Source of the DNA: JACVRN01 sp963715565
GTDB taxonomy: Bacteria > Acidobacteriota > Blastocatellia > Pyrinomonadales > Pyrinomonadaceae
Length of the DNA: 64,000 nucleotides
Direction: 5' to 3'
NCBI GenBank assembly: GCA_963715565.1
Contig: OY970256.1
Location: forward strand, 1,674,001-1,738,000
This document shows, one piece after another, positions 33,168-41,926 of this stretch. Under the pieces are notes generated by a model that was not told the DNA's origin, searched no databases, and saw only the letters and a program-made list of their open reading frames with translations. The position numbers and the translations under genes were made by a program. Each line of letters opens with the position of its first letter. Position 1 is the first letter of the stretch.

Positions 33168-35705
33168 TCATTTATCTATCCTCTTCCATTGATAGCTGAC
33201 GAGCGTGCGCCCGAGCGGAGCGCGCGATTCGCTCGCGTCCAGCTCGAAACTTTCGCCCTTCCGCACAACGCGATCTGGCCCGGGATCGGCCACGGGCTTT
33301 TCCAAAATCTGCTCCACCAACTCGGGGATGCTGCCGCCGAGCCTCGGGTCCAGACTCGCCGCGCCCTGCACGCGGTCGCCCGTCCCCAGACGGCTGCGGC
33401 CAACTTCGACCACGCGCGGGCCTGGCTTGTCTGAAAGATAAGTGTCCACGCTGACGAGCGATGCCGCGCCGACCATAAAGGGAGCGCTCGCTTGCGAGAC
33501 GCGCGCTTCGACGTGCGCGGGCGTTTCCAACTGGACGATGCGGCGTATGAGACCCAAATCCTGCTCGACGACTTCCGTGTGGACCAGCACCGTCACGCGA
33601 TGCGCCAGCCGCTCGAAAAAAGTCTCGACCGATTTTTCTTCTTCACGCGTGAGCCTGATGTCCGGGCTAAAGAGCGCCAGAAACTCTTTGCGATTTTCGT
33701 CGCCCACGAAAAGCGTGTCGCCGACGTAGGAATTTCCGCTCGCCACGAGCCCGCCCAACAGCGGGTCTTCTTCGTCTTCAAGGTCTGCGCCGAGGATGGT
33801 CGCGAAGGTTCGGCGCAGGCGGAAGTCTTCGACGATGACAATCTCGCCCGACGTGACCGCGCCGCCCGTCGCCACGTCCAGCGCCAAACGCAAACCATCG
33901 AGCGTGCCTCGCATGCTGTAAAGTCGCGGCGCAACTTCCAGAAGCTTTCTCCTTCTGCTTGCGGGCAGCGCCGTGTCGAAAGCGACTCCAATCCAACTGC
34001 CCAGCCACGCCAGCGCTTCTTCGGGCGCGGTGCGCGGGTCTGTCAAAAGATAAGCGTGGCCTATACGGTCTTCGAGCGGCGTCAATATGCTCTCGAAGTT
34101 GTCCAGAAAACGCTCTAGGAAATCCGAGCGCGTCGCGGGCGCGAAAGAATTAGCATCAGGGCCGAACTCTGTTTCGCGATAAAGCTCCGGCAGATAATGA
34201 TTCAGATATGAGAAGCGCGAGGCATAGGCACGCAGCGCGGCGACTTCGGGTGTCGTGCGCCCGTCGCCCGATAACAAAACGCGCACCCACAGGTATCTTC
34301 CGCGCAGTGTGCGAACGCGACGGCCCGCGCGTTGAATCAGCGCGGTGAAGAGTCCGTTTTGATTCGGCACAGGCGGACACGCGAGCAGCCCTTCGTGAAA
34401 AGGTATCTCCGACGGGTGCTTGACCCACGCGCCGCGCGGCACACCATCCGCTTCCACGTGCGCGAAAGCTTCACCAAAGCGGTGCTCGTGCCATGCTTCC
34501 TCCGCGTCAGGCGCGGACGCAACATCGCTTGCTGCTAAATACACGCGCACGCCGCAGTGCGGCGGAATCGCCGCTTCCAGATAAAGACGATGCCACTCTG
34601 TATCCGCGCTCCCGCTATCAAAGAGCGTGCGGTTTGAAGCCGCGCCCTCGGCGGCGAAAGACGGAAGCGAGAGATGATGAAGCGGCGCGTCGCCTTCGCG
34701 CGTAGGATAGTGCGCGGGCAATTGAGGGCTGTGTAGAAAAGGCCCGCCCGAGTGGCCTCTTAATGGATAGACGTCGCCCACCGGAAGCGACGCGCTCGTC
34801 GTGGCAACATCACGCGCGCCTCCTTCCTTTTCGCTGATGCGATAGACGGGAGCTTCGCTCGCATCGGCAAAGATTTTGTCTCCGGCCAAAAGGACCGCGA
34901 CCAAATCTTCCCCGGCCCATGCGAGACTGAAAGGAAAACGTATCTCCTTTAAGCTCGTGGCCGGACCAAACGCGCCGTTGTCCGCGAGGATGCGAAGACG
35001 CGGATTTTCATCCTTCACCCACGAGAGCAGCGAGAGCGTGCCCTGCGGGCTTGCACTAATAGCGACCGCTTCTTCATCTGCGGGCCACGCGGCTTTCGTC
35101 AAAACGTGAAGGCGCGGCGGATCGGGATTTTCCACGCACGGGCGAAACGTCCCCGGCGAATATTCTGCAAAGGGCCGCTCGCGCAAGGGCAAGCCTTCAA
35201 CTTTCGCCAGCTTCTTCCCTTCTCTATCAAGCGCCCACACGCCGCCACTAGGCGCAGCCGCCAGCCGCCACGCACGAAAATTTTTCTCTTCAAGGGTCTC
35301 CGCCTCCGGCTCTGTCGGCGGCCAGCGATGACGCAGGTCATGCATGCGTATGCGCCCGCCGACCGCCATGTAAAGCACGCCATCATGGCCGAGCACTAAA
35401 TCGGTCGGAGCTTCGCCCAGAGAGAATTGCACTATGGGAAGCGAGCCTTCGAGAGCGCCCGTCGCGAGAATGCTGCGCGACGCTTCATCCCAGAAAGCGC
35501 GCATCCCGAAATCGTCAAGCGCCTCCGGCACAACATCCAGACGCAGCCGCGCGGCTTCTTCAACTTCAATCCACGATTGTCCCGCGCGCTCGCTCGCCAA
35601 GCGCAGAATCTTTCGCTCGCCGTCATACTCTACGTGCGAAGCGGGAGGAAGCGTCCAGTGGTCCTCGTCCGCCAGCATCCAGAAGCGTTGATAATTGGCG
35701 TCCAT
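33168..35705 (-). CDS. Baseplate protein with phage tail protein I domain (Afp12-like)
   Basis: An 845-aa protein. The N-terminal about 330 residues look like a beta-propeller (VLGHDGVLYMAVGGRIRMHD, GGVWALDREGKKLAKVEG), followed by a carbohydrate-module-like beta region. A P2 gpI-type domain spans about 500-720 (YLNHYLPELYRE, DFLERFLDNFESILTPLEDR, WLGSWIGVAFD, LYSMRGTLDGLRLALD). The end (DPGPDRVVRKGESFELDASE, TLVSYQWKRIDK) is the first half of a PKD-like domain that stops just after its conserved Trp. It is part of the baseplate wedge, adjoining the baseplate J gene with no gap. Confidence 0.85.
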   Translation of the reverse strand: MDANYQRFWMLADEDHWTLPPASHVEYDGERKILRLASERAGQSWIEVEEAARLRLDVVPEALDDFGMRAFWDEASRSILATGALEGSLPIVQFSLGEAPTDLVLGHDGVLYMAVGGRIRMHDLRHRWPPTEPEAETLEEKNFRAWRLAAAPSGGVWALDREGKKLAKVEGLPLRERPFAEYSPGTFRPCVENPDPPRLHVLTKAAWPADEEAVAISASPQGTLSLLSWVKDENPRLRILADNGAFGPATSLKEIRFPFSLAWAGEDLVAVLLAGDKIFADASEAPVYRISEKEGGARDVATTSASLPVGDVYPLRGHSGGPFLHSPQLPAHYPTREGDAPLHHLSLPSFAAEGAASNRTLFDSGSADTEWHRLYLEAAIPPHCGVRVYLAASDVASAPDAEEAWHEHRFGEAFAHVEADGVPRGAWVKHPSEIPFHEGLLACPPVPNQNGLFTALIQRAGRRVRTLRGRYLWVRVLLSGDGRTTPEVAALRAYASRFSYLNHYLPELYRETEFGPDANSFAPATRSDFLERFLDNFESILTPLEDRIGHAYLLTDPRTAPEEALAWLGSWIGVAFDTALPASRRRKLLEVAPRLYSMRGTLDGLRLALDVATGGAVTSGEIVIVEDFRLRRTFATILGADLEDEEDPLLGGLVASGNSYVGDTLFVGDENRKEFLALFSPDIRLTREEEKSVETFFERLAHRVTVLVHTEVVEQDLGLIRRIVQLETPAHVEARVSQASAPFMVGAASLVSVDTYLSDKPGPRVVEVGRSRLGTGDRVQGAASLDPRLGGSIPELVEQILEKPVADPGPDRVVRKGESFELDASESRAPLGRTLVSYQWKRIDK

Positions 35706-37928
35706 CTAGCAGACCTCCGGCACGACGGGGACAGCCACGCCGTCGCGTGCGGCAAACGGATTCGGCGCACCTCTCAAAACTGTCGGCGGCTCGGCGTCCG
35801 CCACCACGACGAGCGAAAGCAATTCGGGCAGTTGCCACGAACGAAGGCGCTTGACGACGGGCGCGCCCGGTTGTGCGCGCCGTATCATCTGCCAATCCGG
35901 CCCGCGCTGCTCGAAGAGGTTGATTCCGACCACGCCGCTCACACCCGCGACGCGCGCCACGACTATCTCAAGCTCGCGCTCCGACACGGGACGGCCCAAC
36001 TGCCATCCGGTCTCTTCACTGCCGCCCGGTGGCAGCGGCCAGAGATATCTGCGCAGCGCATCGCGCACGTCGTTAATCACCGTGTCGCGCCCGAACCCGT
36101 CGCGAATCGTGCAGCCGCAGCTTAAACCCAAGGGGACGTACTCGCAGCCGATGACGTAAAGCTCCGTGGTGAGAGGCCGCCGTTTGTCCAGATAGCCGTG
36201 CACGGATTCTATGAAGAAGCGGTCGGGCAAAGGATTCGGGGCCGTCCTCATTTCCTTGAAGGGCAGCACCATGACGGAGACCACGCCCGGCACATTCTCG
36301 CGTCGCTGCTGCGGCTTAAAGCGCGGCAAGACTTCTACGCGCCCAAGACGTATGCCCGGAGTATCCGCCGCCAGACGCTTGTAGTCTTCTTCGGTGACGG
36401 CGCGGTCGCGATGACGAAAGAGCGCGGGGATACGTCGCTCTGCTTCGGCAAGATTTTCCGCGTCCTCGCCGCCCGTGGTCGGAAGGCTCTGCTGCACTTT
36501 GAGCTTTGCGGTAACGGGTGCGCCCCGCAGGTCTCGCGCTGTGATGTCTGTGAGCGAGCCCGGCGGAAGATTTCCTGCACGACCTCCGCCAGCGCGCATC
36601 ATGCCTACACGCACGCGGCATCCCTGTTCGGGAATGCGCCCGCGCACTCCGTCGCCAAAGCGAACCGTGCCCGCTTCCGCATCAAGGCTAAAGACTCCAT
36701 CGTCGCGGCCCGCGGTTGCGAGGTCGTCCACGCGCCGCCACGGACGATAGCCGCGCCCGCGTTCTTCAACTTGCAGCTCAAGCGAATCGGGCTCGACCGA
36801 TTGAGCCGAGAGCGTCATCTCCTGATCGCCAGCGCCGTCCGATTGGCCGACGACGCGATTTGTAATCGTCTGTCGCCCGTCTATCTCGACGGCGTTGATG
36901 CCGACCCAGCTCAGCGACAACGATTGCATGGTCGTCGTCGGGCGCAGGCGAATCCAGCAAATCAGGCGCGCAGCTTTTTTCGCATCGTCAAGACGCGGCG
37001 GCCTGTCGCCAAGACCGGCGTTAATCGAACGGCGCACGTCGTTATTGAGCGCGCCGAGGTTGGCTTCATTGGGAAGCTGTAGCCGCACCACACCGCGTCG
37101 CGTCAAACCAGAGGTCGTATCGGCTAGAACATCCAGCGTGAGATATTCCGGCTCGCGCGCAATCTCGCGGCCCGTGCTGATTTCCCAGACGTGCGGCACG
37201 CGCGCCGTAGGCTCCTGGACTGTTTCAAAGAGCGCCGGGAGTTTAATCGCGGGCATCACGCCGATGTTGATAATCTGCTGGCCGCCAAGCTCATTTTCTC
37301 CGAGACTCTTTCTGGCTTCACTAACCAGCTCGGGCTTCGGAGCGAGCAACGCCAGCCAGAGCGAGCTGTCAATCGTCTTGCTTATGAGGTCAAAGCCTTC
37401 GGGGACGCTTGCGCCGCCACTGAAAACGGGCGTCGTCGCATAAGGCACGGAAGGTCTGTCGAGCAGGTAAATCCGCTGCAACCCGGCGAGCACCTCCGCG
37501 AGCTTCGCTTTCTCATCACGCGCGAGCGGTCGCTTGTAATAAGCCTCCGCCGAAACGGGCAGCACAGTGATTTCCGAGCGCGTCTCAAAATTGACAGGCC
37601 CTTTCAGAGTCGCCAGCCTTCTTAAAGTGACGGACGCGACCGAATCCTTTTCGTCGTTGACGAGATTCACGAGACCGCGCGCAGGTGTCGCGGGCCTCAG
37701 ACGCGCGCCGAGCAAGCGCAGGAAAGCAAGGCGCTGGCGTTCGGGAATCAGGTTGGCTCGATAGAGCAGCGTATCCGTGAGCCATGCGAAGAGGTCTATC
37801 AGGGTTCGGCCCGGATCGCCGATTCTGGGATTGGTCCATTCAGGCGTGTGCGCAGGGATGCGCGCGACGACTTCCTGTACCAGATCGTCAAAACTTCTAT
37901 CGTCTAAGGATGGCGGCCTGAGCGGCAT
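35706..37928 (-). CDS. Baseplate J-like assembly protein (Afp11-like)
   Basis: A 740-aa protein. The N-terminus (SFDDLVQEVVARIPAHTPEW, DPGRTLIDLFAWLTDTLLYR) and the later region (RRIPALFRHRDRAVTEEDYK, LAADTPGIRLGRVEVLPRF) are typical of the large baseplate J/gp6-type proteins of eCIS clusters. It forms the wedge of the baseplate with gp25 and tail protein I. The GDPGRT segment is the usual family signature. The stop abuts the start of tail protein I, and gp25 lies 6 bases upstream. Confidence 0.9.
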   Translation of the reverse strand: MPLRPPSLDDRSFDDLVQEVVARIPAHTPEWTNPRIGDPGRTLIDLFAWLTDTLLYRANLIPERQRLAFLRLLGARLRPATPARGLVNLVNDEKDSVASVTLRRLATLKGPVNFETRSEITVLPVSAEAYYKRPLARDEKAKLAEVLAGLQRIYLLDRPSVPYATTPVFSGGASVPEGFDLISKTIDSSLWLALLAPKPELVSEARKSLGENELGGQQIINIGVMPAIKLPALFETVQEPTARVPHVWEISTGREIAREPEYLTLDVLADTTSGLTRRGVVRLQLPNEANLGALNNDVRRSINAGLGDRPPRLDDAKKAARLICWIRLRPTTTMQSLSLSWVGINAVEIDGRQTITNRVVGQSDGAGDQEMTLSAQSVEPDSLELQVEERGRGYRPWRRVDDLATAGRDDGVFSLDAEAGTVRFGDGVRGRIPEQGCRVRVGMMRAGGGRAGNLPPGSLTDITARDLRGAPVTAKLKVQQSLPTTGGEDAENLAEAERRIPALFRHRDRAVTEEDYKRLAADTPGIRLGRVEVLPRFKPQQRRENVPGVVSVMVLPFKEMRTAPNPLPDRFFIESVHGYLDKRRPLTTELYVIGCEYVPLGLSCGCTIRDGFGRDTVINDVRDALRRYLWPLPPGGSEETGWQLGRPVSERELEIVVARVAGVSGVVGINLFEQRGPDWQMIRRAQPGAPVVKRLRSWQLPELLSLVVVADAEPPTVLRGAPNPFAARDGVAVPVVPEVC

Positions 37929-37934
37929 TACTCT

Positions 37935-38327
37935 TTAAGCCTCCAACTCCATCGTGACGCCAAGTCTTCCTTGCGCGCCCGTGCGTTTCAGTTGATAAGA
38001 AATCTCCACGCGCAGCCGTGCCGGTTCGTCCGGCACTTCGTTGACTTCGACGCGGTTCACATTAATGCGCGGCTCCCATGATGCGAGCGCGTCCGTGATT
38101 GCATCCTGTATGCGGCGGCGAGTGGTAATCGTGTTCTGCTCGTGCAGAAAATTTTCGAGCCCCGCTCCATAGATGGGCCGCATCAATTGCTCGCCGGGAC
38201 GCGTGCGAAGAATGACCTGAATCTGCTGGCGCACGCTCTCTTCCAGCGTCGGGAAGTGAAGCTCGCCGTGCGCGTCGGGCACGGGCATCAGCGGCCAGCC
38301 AATCAAGCTTTGTGTCGAATTCGCCAT
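37935..38327 (-). CDS. gp25/GPW lysozyme-like baseplate wedge protein (Afp9-like)
   Basis: A 130-aa protein with the gp25 pattern: EESVRQQIQVILRTRPGEQL, MRPIYGAGLENFLHEQNT, RRRIQDAITDALASWEPRI. EPR-type motifs in this family initiate sheath-baseplate contact. The ATG at 38327 overlaps the stop of the 514-aa gene (TGATG); a start 48 bases upstream would lie within that gene. Confidence 0.92.
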   Translation of the reverse strand: MANSTQSLIGWPLMPVPDAHGELHFPTLEESVRQQIQVILRTRPGEQLMRPIYGAGLENFLHEQNTITTRRRIQDAITDALASWEPRINVNRVEVNEVPDEPARLRVEISYQLKRTGAQGRLGVTMELEA

Positions 38328-39865
38328 CACCTTGGTCTCGGAACGGGGATGCAAATCTTGATTTTGATCATCCACATCAAAAAGAGATCAAAGAGCGAGA
38401 GAAAAATATTGAGCACGATGAAAGCGCAGAGCGTGATAATCGGAATGTTGAAGCCGCAAATCCAATCGAGGTCGATGCCGCCGCCCGAAGGCTTTTTTCC
38501 ATCCATGATGTCTTTGAGCTTGATGCCCTGCATCAAGTTGAAAAGGTCTTTCGGCACACCGAACGCGACGTTGGGCTTCACGTTGTTGAGAAAATTTCCA
38601 TCAAACGGGTTCGGCAGATTTACACGCACGGGCGGCACGGCATTGCTTGCCTCAAACCACTGCGCGACGGTGAAAGGCTGGCTATTGTCGCTCCACACCG
38701 TCAGGGGCGGGCAGCCGTCGTCTCGCTTGACGCGCGCAAATGCTCGCACCACGTAAAGAGCCTGCGCGTCGTCAAAGCGTCCCTCGCGCGGCGCAATCTG
38801 CTCAAGGCGTGCGCGCATGGCTCCCTCTGCAAGCTCGACCAGCTTCTCCGCCTGATTCTCCGAGATCACGGGCCACTCCAACGGCAGCGTCACCTTCGGT
38901 TGCGTCGAAGCGTTGCTTCCCTCGCCTTCGACCAACTTGCGCGCGGCATCCCTCAAAAAATCTCCCGCGAGTTTTGTCGCGCCGGAGGAAAAGCGCAGGC
39001 GTAGCTTGTTCAGCTCGCGGAAAAGATTCTGCGCGGCGACGCTCGCGCCGAAGGCTTCGAATTCGATGGAGAGCTGCCGGAGGTTATCTACAAATTCCGC
39101 GAGGCCGGGGTCTTCGGCGGCCATAACCGGATTGGTCACGTCCGCGTAAGTCACTGTCGTTTTCGTAGCCGTGATGGGGCGCGGGCCTCCGCGTCTCAAA
39201 AAGCGCGGGACGTGCGAGCGCAGCAGGTTTCTATCAAAAGGAGGATGGCTCGCGGGCGTCTCGCTCTGCTCGGTGCTCGCGAGCGGGACAAGGCCGTAAA
39301 GAACTGTTCGTTTAAGAGCGCTGCAAACTTCGGGCGGCGCTATGAAAAGCGGCGAGGTCGTTTCGTCAAAGCTCTGCGTGGGAATCGCAAGCGCAAGCCG
39401 ACGATTAATCTCATCATTACCCGCACGAAGCGCGGGCGGGCGGCGCGCCACTTCCGGGTCGTCGTTCATCTCCGCCGGGTTGTGAAAGCTCATCCACCCC
39501 TGAAGTGTTTGTCCGGAGCGCCGCCACGCCTGCATGACACGGCCTCTGCGCGGGTCCGTGCGCAGGCGGCGCACGACCAGTCCAGCGCTCTCGATTTTCT
39601 GCGCGTCCAGACGCGGCTCGCCAAACGTGTCGCAAACAATTTCCATCAAGGCCACATGAAACGTGCGATGCACCGGCTGGTAAAGCTTGAGCGCACCGTT
39701 ATGGTCTTTCGTGCGCGCTAACGTGCGCAGCGCTTTGTTCAAGCCTTCGGGCGCACCCAACTCGTCCAGCACCGCCGGGATAAATTCCTGGTCCGTGCGT
39801 TCGAGAATGGTCGGCCCTTTGCCCGCACCGTTGGGGCTTGCGCCGCGCAGGATGACTTCGTCCAT
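38327..39865 (-). CDS. eCIS protein with hydrophobic C-terminus, unknown function
   Basis: About 512 aa. A mostly helical soluble body (LYQPVHRTFHVALMEIVCDT, VVRRLRTDPRRGRVMQAWRR) is followed by a hydrophobic segment of about 28 residues (PIITLCAFIVLNIFLSLFDL and on) and the ending MWMIKIKICIPVPRPR. It lies between the spike and gp25 genes, as unassigned proteins of this kind do in other eCIS clusters. The hydrophobic tail could insert in a membrane or be buried in the baseplate/spike complex. Starts at 39865 (TGATG overlap with the spike stop) and 39871 are both possible. Confidence 0.65.
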   Translation of the reverse strand: MDEVILRGASPNGAGKGPTILERTDQEFIPAVLDELGAPEGLNKALRTLARTKDHNGALKLYQPVHRTFHVALMEIVCDTFGEPRLDAQKIESAGLVVRRLRTDPRRGRVMQAWRRSGQTLQGWMSFHNPAEMNDDPEVARRPPALRAGNDEINRRLALAIPTQSFDETTSPLFIAPPEVCSALKRTVLYGLVPLASTEQSETPASHPPFDRNLLRSHVPRFLRRGGPRPITATKTTVTYADVTNPVMAAEDPGLAEFVDNLRQLSIEFEAFGASVAAQNLFRELNKLRLRFSSGATKLAGDFLRDAARKLVEGEGSNASTQPKVTLPLEWPVISENQAEKLVELAEGAMRARLEQIAPREGRFDDAQALYVVRAFARVKRDDGCPPLTVWSDNSQPFTVAQWFEASNAVPPVRVNLPNPFDGNFLNNVKPNVAFGVPKDLFNLMQGIKLKDIMDGKKPSGGGIDLDWICGFNIPIITLCAFIVLNIFLSLFDLFLMWMIKIKICIPVPRPR

Positions 39866-40551
39866 CACCATATGTTTCCAGCCCCCGGCGTGTACATGCT
39901 CGCCACGACCGTTGTCGCTTGCAGGACTTCACACTTCACAATCCCTGAAAACTTCGCCATCGTAGTGTCCACCTTGACCATCCCGGCTGTGACTTCGACC
40001 TGGCTCGCCTGCACTTTGACCGTCGCGGGTGTGTCAACAGACACGCCTTTGGAATCAATCGTGATGGTCGTGCCCGCCGCTTTAAATTCAATCTTGCCTC
40101 CGCTCTGGTCCGTCAAAGTTCCCTTCACGCCCTGCGGCGTCTCGAACGAGATGGTCGCGTCCGTCTCTTCCACAATCGCGATGCGCGTGCCCTTTGTTCC
40201 CACCAGCGTCCAGCGGTCAACGCGGTCGCCGCCCAACTTTTCAGGCGGGCTACTCTTTCCATTCCACAGGCTGCCGACAACGACGGGCAGCCGCGCGTCA
40301 CCGTTGATAAACTGCACCAGGACTTCTTCGCCCACGTCTGGAATCATGAAAGCTCCGTAGTTGTTTCCAGCAAACGCGGTCGCCACGCGCGCCCAGACGG
40401 GCCCATCCTGCTCGCCCACGCCGTCAAAGCTGTAGAGCCTGATTTGCACCCTCGACAAATTCTCAGGGTCGCTGACGTTGATGACTTCGGCCAGATAGCT
40501 GGCGCTCAAAGCCCCCACCGGAATCTCAAAATTTACATCCGTCTCAATCAT
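39865..40551 (-). CDS. Spike/baseplate protein V (gp5/VgrG OB-fold, Afp8-like)
   Basis: A 228-aa protein. The OB-fold domain (SASYLAEVINVSDPENLSRV, PVWARVATAFAGNNYGAFMI, PDVGEEVLVQFINGDARLPV, VVGSLWNGKSSPPEKL) matches phage gpV and VgrG. The C-terminal beta-helix (TITIDSKGVSVDTPATVKVQ) tapers to MYTPGAGNIW. It forms the central puncturing spike. There is no PAAR domain, and none is encoded nearby. It overlaps the hub gene by four bases. Confidence 0.9.
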   Translation of the reverse strand: MIETDVNFEIPVGALSASYLAEVINVSDPENLSRVQIRLYSFDGVGEQDGPVWARVATAFAGNNYGAFMIPDVGEEVLVQFINGDARLPVVVGSLWNGKSSPPEKLGGDRVDRWTLVGTKGTRIAIVEETDATISFETPQGVKGTLTDQSGGKIEFKAAGTTITIDSKGVSVDTPATVKVQASQVEVTAGMVKVDTTMAKFSGIVKCEVLQATTVVASMYTPGAGNIW

Positions 40552-41633
40552 CCTCTTCCCCAGAAGGCGCTCTCCGCCATGAAATCCGTTTCGTAGCCGC
40601 GCGTCATGTCAAAGCGATGACAACAGCTAGTGATGTAATAAGAGTTATTAAAGCGCGGCCCCACACCTTCCACCTTGACGTGCGTGCCGACTCGTAAAGA
40701 CGGATTGCCTTCACTGGTCGCATCGAGCGTCACAAAGCGGCGAGCGCGATTGTCATAAACAGCGTCGGCCAGACTTTGCGCCTCAACAGTGGTCGTCACG
40801 GCTAAATGTCCAAGATGCTCCGAGCGGTTGCCAAAAGCATCGTTCAAAATCTTGGAGCCCGTGCGTCCAGCGCCCGGACCACTCTGCGCGCCCTTTGACT
40901 TGGCCGAAACTCTCTGCCCCTTCGCGTGGTCCCAGCCGCTGACGGTGACTTCCGTTACCTGATGCGCTAAATCCGCGAGCACGCGCGCGCGCATGAGTTG
41001 ACTGTGAAGCAGGAGGTCCACAGTGCCTCGCGCAACATCGCCGCGCGGCGAGATGTGAAGCTCTTTGCCCACGACCTGCATGTCGCCGTCATAGCGCGCA
41101 AGGAGTCTACGCAGAAACGCGAGGTCGCTTTCGTTGAGCTGAACTTCCGTGCCGATGTCGTCCGTAAAGCCCGTCACCACAGGCGACAAATTGAGCTGGC
41201 TCGCCAGATCACTGGCTAACTTTTTAATAGTCGCTTTTTCATGAACCTTCGTGCGCCGCGCCATGCGTGCCTGTTGAAAGACATCTTCGGCCAGCACCAG
41301 AAGCTCCGGCGGCCCGTCCTGCGAAAACTCCGCTTCGAGGCCCGTGATTTTCCCCTGAAAGATTTCGCGCGGCGCACGCTGGTCGCCGCAGTAGACGGCT
41401 ATCTGCGCGCCGAGCTTGAGAATCTTGTCGTCCTCAAAAGCAAGGTCCGCACCGCCGCCCGTATCCGACGCCACGTTGCTCACGCGCAGCTCCAAAGCCG
41501 ACATCCCGCCTTCACGCTCGCGCATCTCCATCGCGACGAGCAGCTCGCTCAGCTTCGGATACTCGGTCGCATCAACGCGCACCGTCGGCGTCGCGCTGTA
41601 AACGGCCCTCTCGCTGATAGGTTTCTCAGCCAT
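40548..41633 (-). CDS. Hub protein, gpD/VgrG N-terminal-like
   Basis: A 361-aa protein resembling phage late control gpD: PTVRVDATEYPKLSELLVAM, LGAQIAVYCGDQRAPREIFQ, GKITGLEAEFSQDGPPELLV, ALDEDVFQQARMARR-like, DLAFLRRLLARYDGDMQVVG. It would form the trimeric hub between the tube and the spike. The spike OB-fold is a separate gene, as in P2-like rather than VgrG-fused systems. Its start is followed upstream by a heptamer-repeat hairpin. Confidence 0.88.
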   Translation of the reverse strand: MAEKPISERAVYSATPTVRVDATEYPKLSELLVAMEMREREGGMSALELRVSNVASDTGGGADLAFEDDKILKLGAQIAVYCGDQRAPREIFQGKITGLEAEFSQDGPPELLVLAEDVFQQARMARRTKVHEKATIKKLASDLASQLNLSPVVTGFTDDIGTEVQLNESDLAFLRRLLARYDGDMQVVGKELHISPRGDVARGTVDLLLHSQLMRARVLADLAHQVTEVTVSGWDHAKGQRVSAKSKGAQSGPGAGRTGSKILNDAFGNRSEHLGHLAVTTTVEAQSLADAVYDNRARRFVTLDATSEGNPSLRVGTHVKVEGVGPRFNNSYYITSCCHRFDMTRGYETDFMAESAFWGRG

Positions 41634-41641
41634 ATAATTTA

Positions 41642-41728
41642 AGGGATGAGGGCGGAGGGATGAGGGATGAAAGAAGAAGAAAAGCGTTTTGCTTTTACTT
41701 CATCCCTCATCCCTCCGCCCTCATCCCT
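41642..41728. repeat. Heptamer-repeat hairpin e (perfect 30-bp stem, GGGATGA type)
   Basis: Bases 41642-41671 and 41699-41728 are perfect complements made of gggatga/gggcgga units. The loop contains a further small hairpin (aaaagc/gcttttt). Located between the hub gene and the DUF5908-like gene. Confidence 0.95.
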
Positions 41729-41734
41729 GCTCTC

Positions 41735-41920
41735 TCAGTTCGCGTGTAATCTAGCTTCGCGAGCGACCAGGCGCACCAGCTCGCGCTTGATGTTTCGTGC
41801 GCGCTGCTCTTTGTCTTCAGCCTCGCCGCCTGCTCCGCCGCCCTTTGCTTCGCCGCCGCGCGTCGTTTCGCTCTCCACGGGAGCGACTTCGCCGACGATT
41901 TCATCAATGATGACGCCCAT
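41735..41920 (-). CDS. DUF5908-like small CIS protein
   Basis: A 61-aa protein starting MGVIIDEIVGEVAPVESE, then a Gly/Ala/Glu linker and a basic amphipathic helix (RARNIKRELVRLVAREARLH). Short proteins with this N-terminal pattern and a charged helix are found beside the Afp7-type gene in contractile injection clusters (DUF5908). A GAGGAT site precedes the ATG, 6 bases after the upstream stop. The role is unknown, probably a baseplate or hub accessory. Called on position and pattern. Confidence 0.6.
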   Translation of the reverse strand: MGVIIDEIVGEVAPVESETTRGGEAKGGGAGGEAEDKEQRARNIKRELVRLVAREARLHAN

Positions 41921-41926
41921 CGCTTA

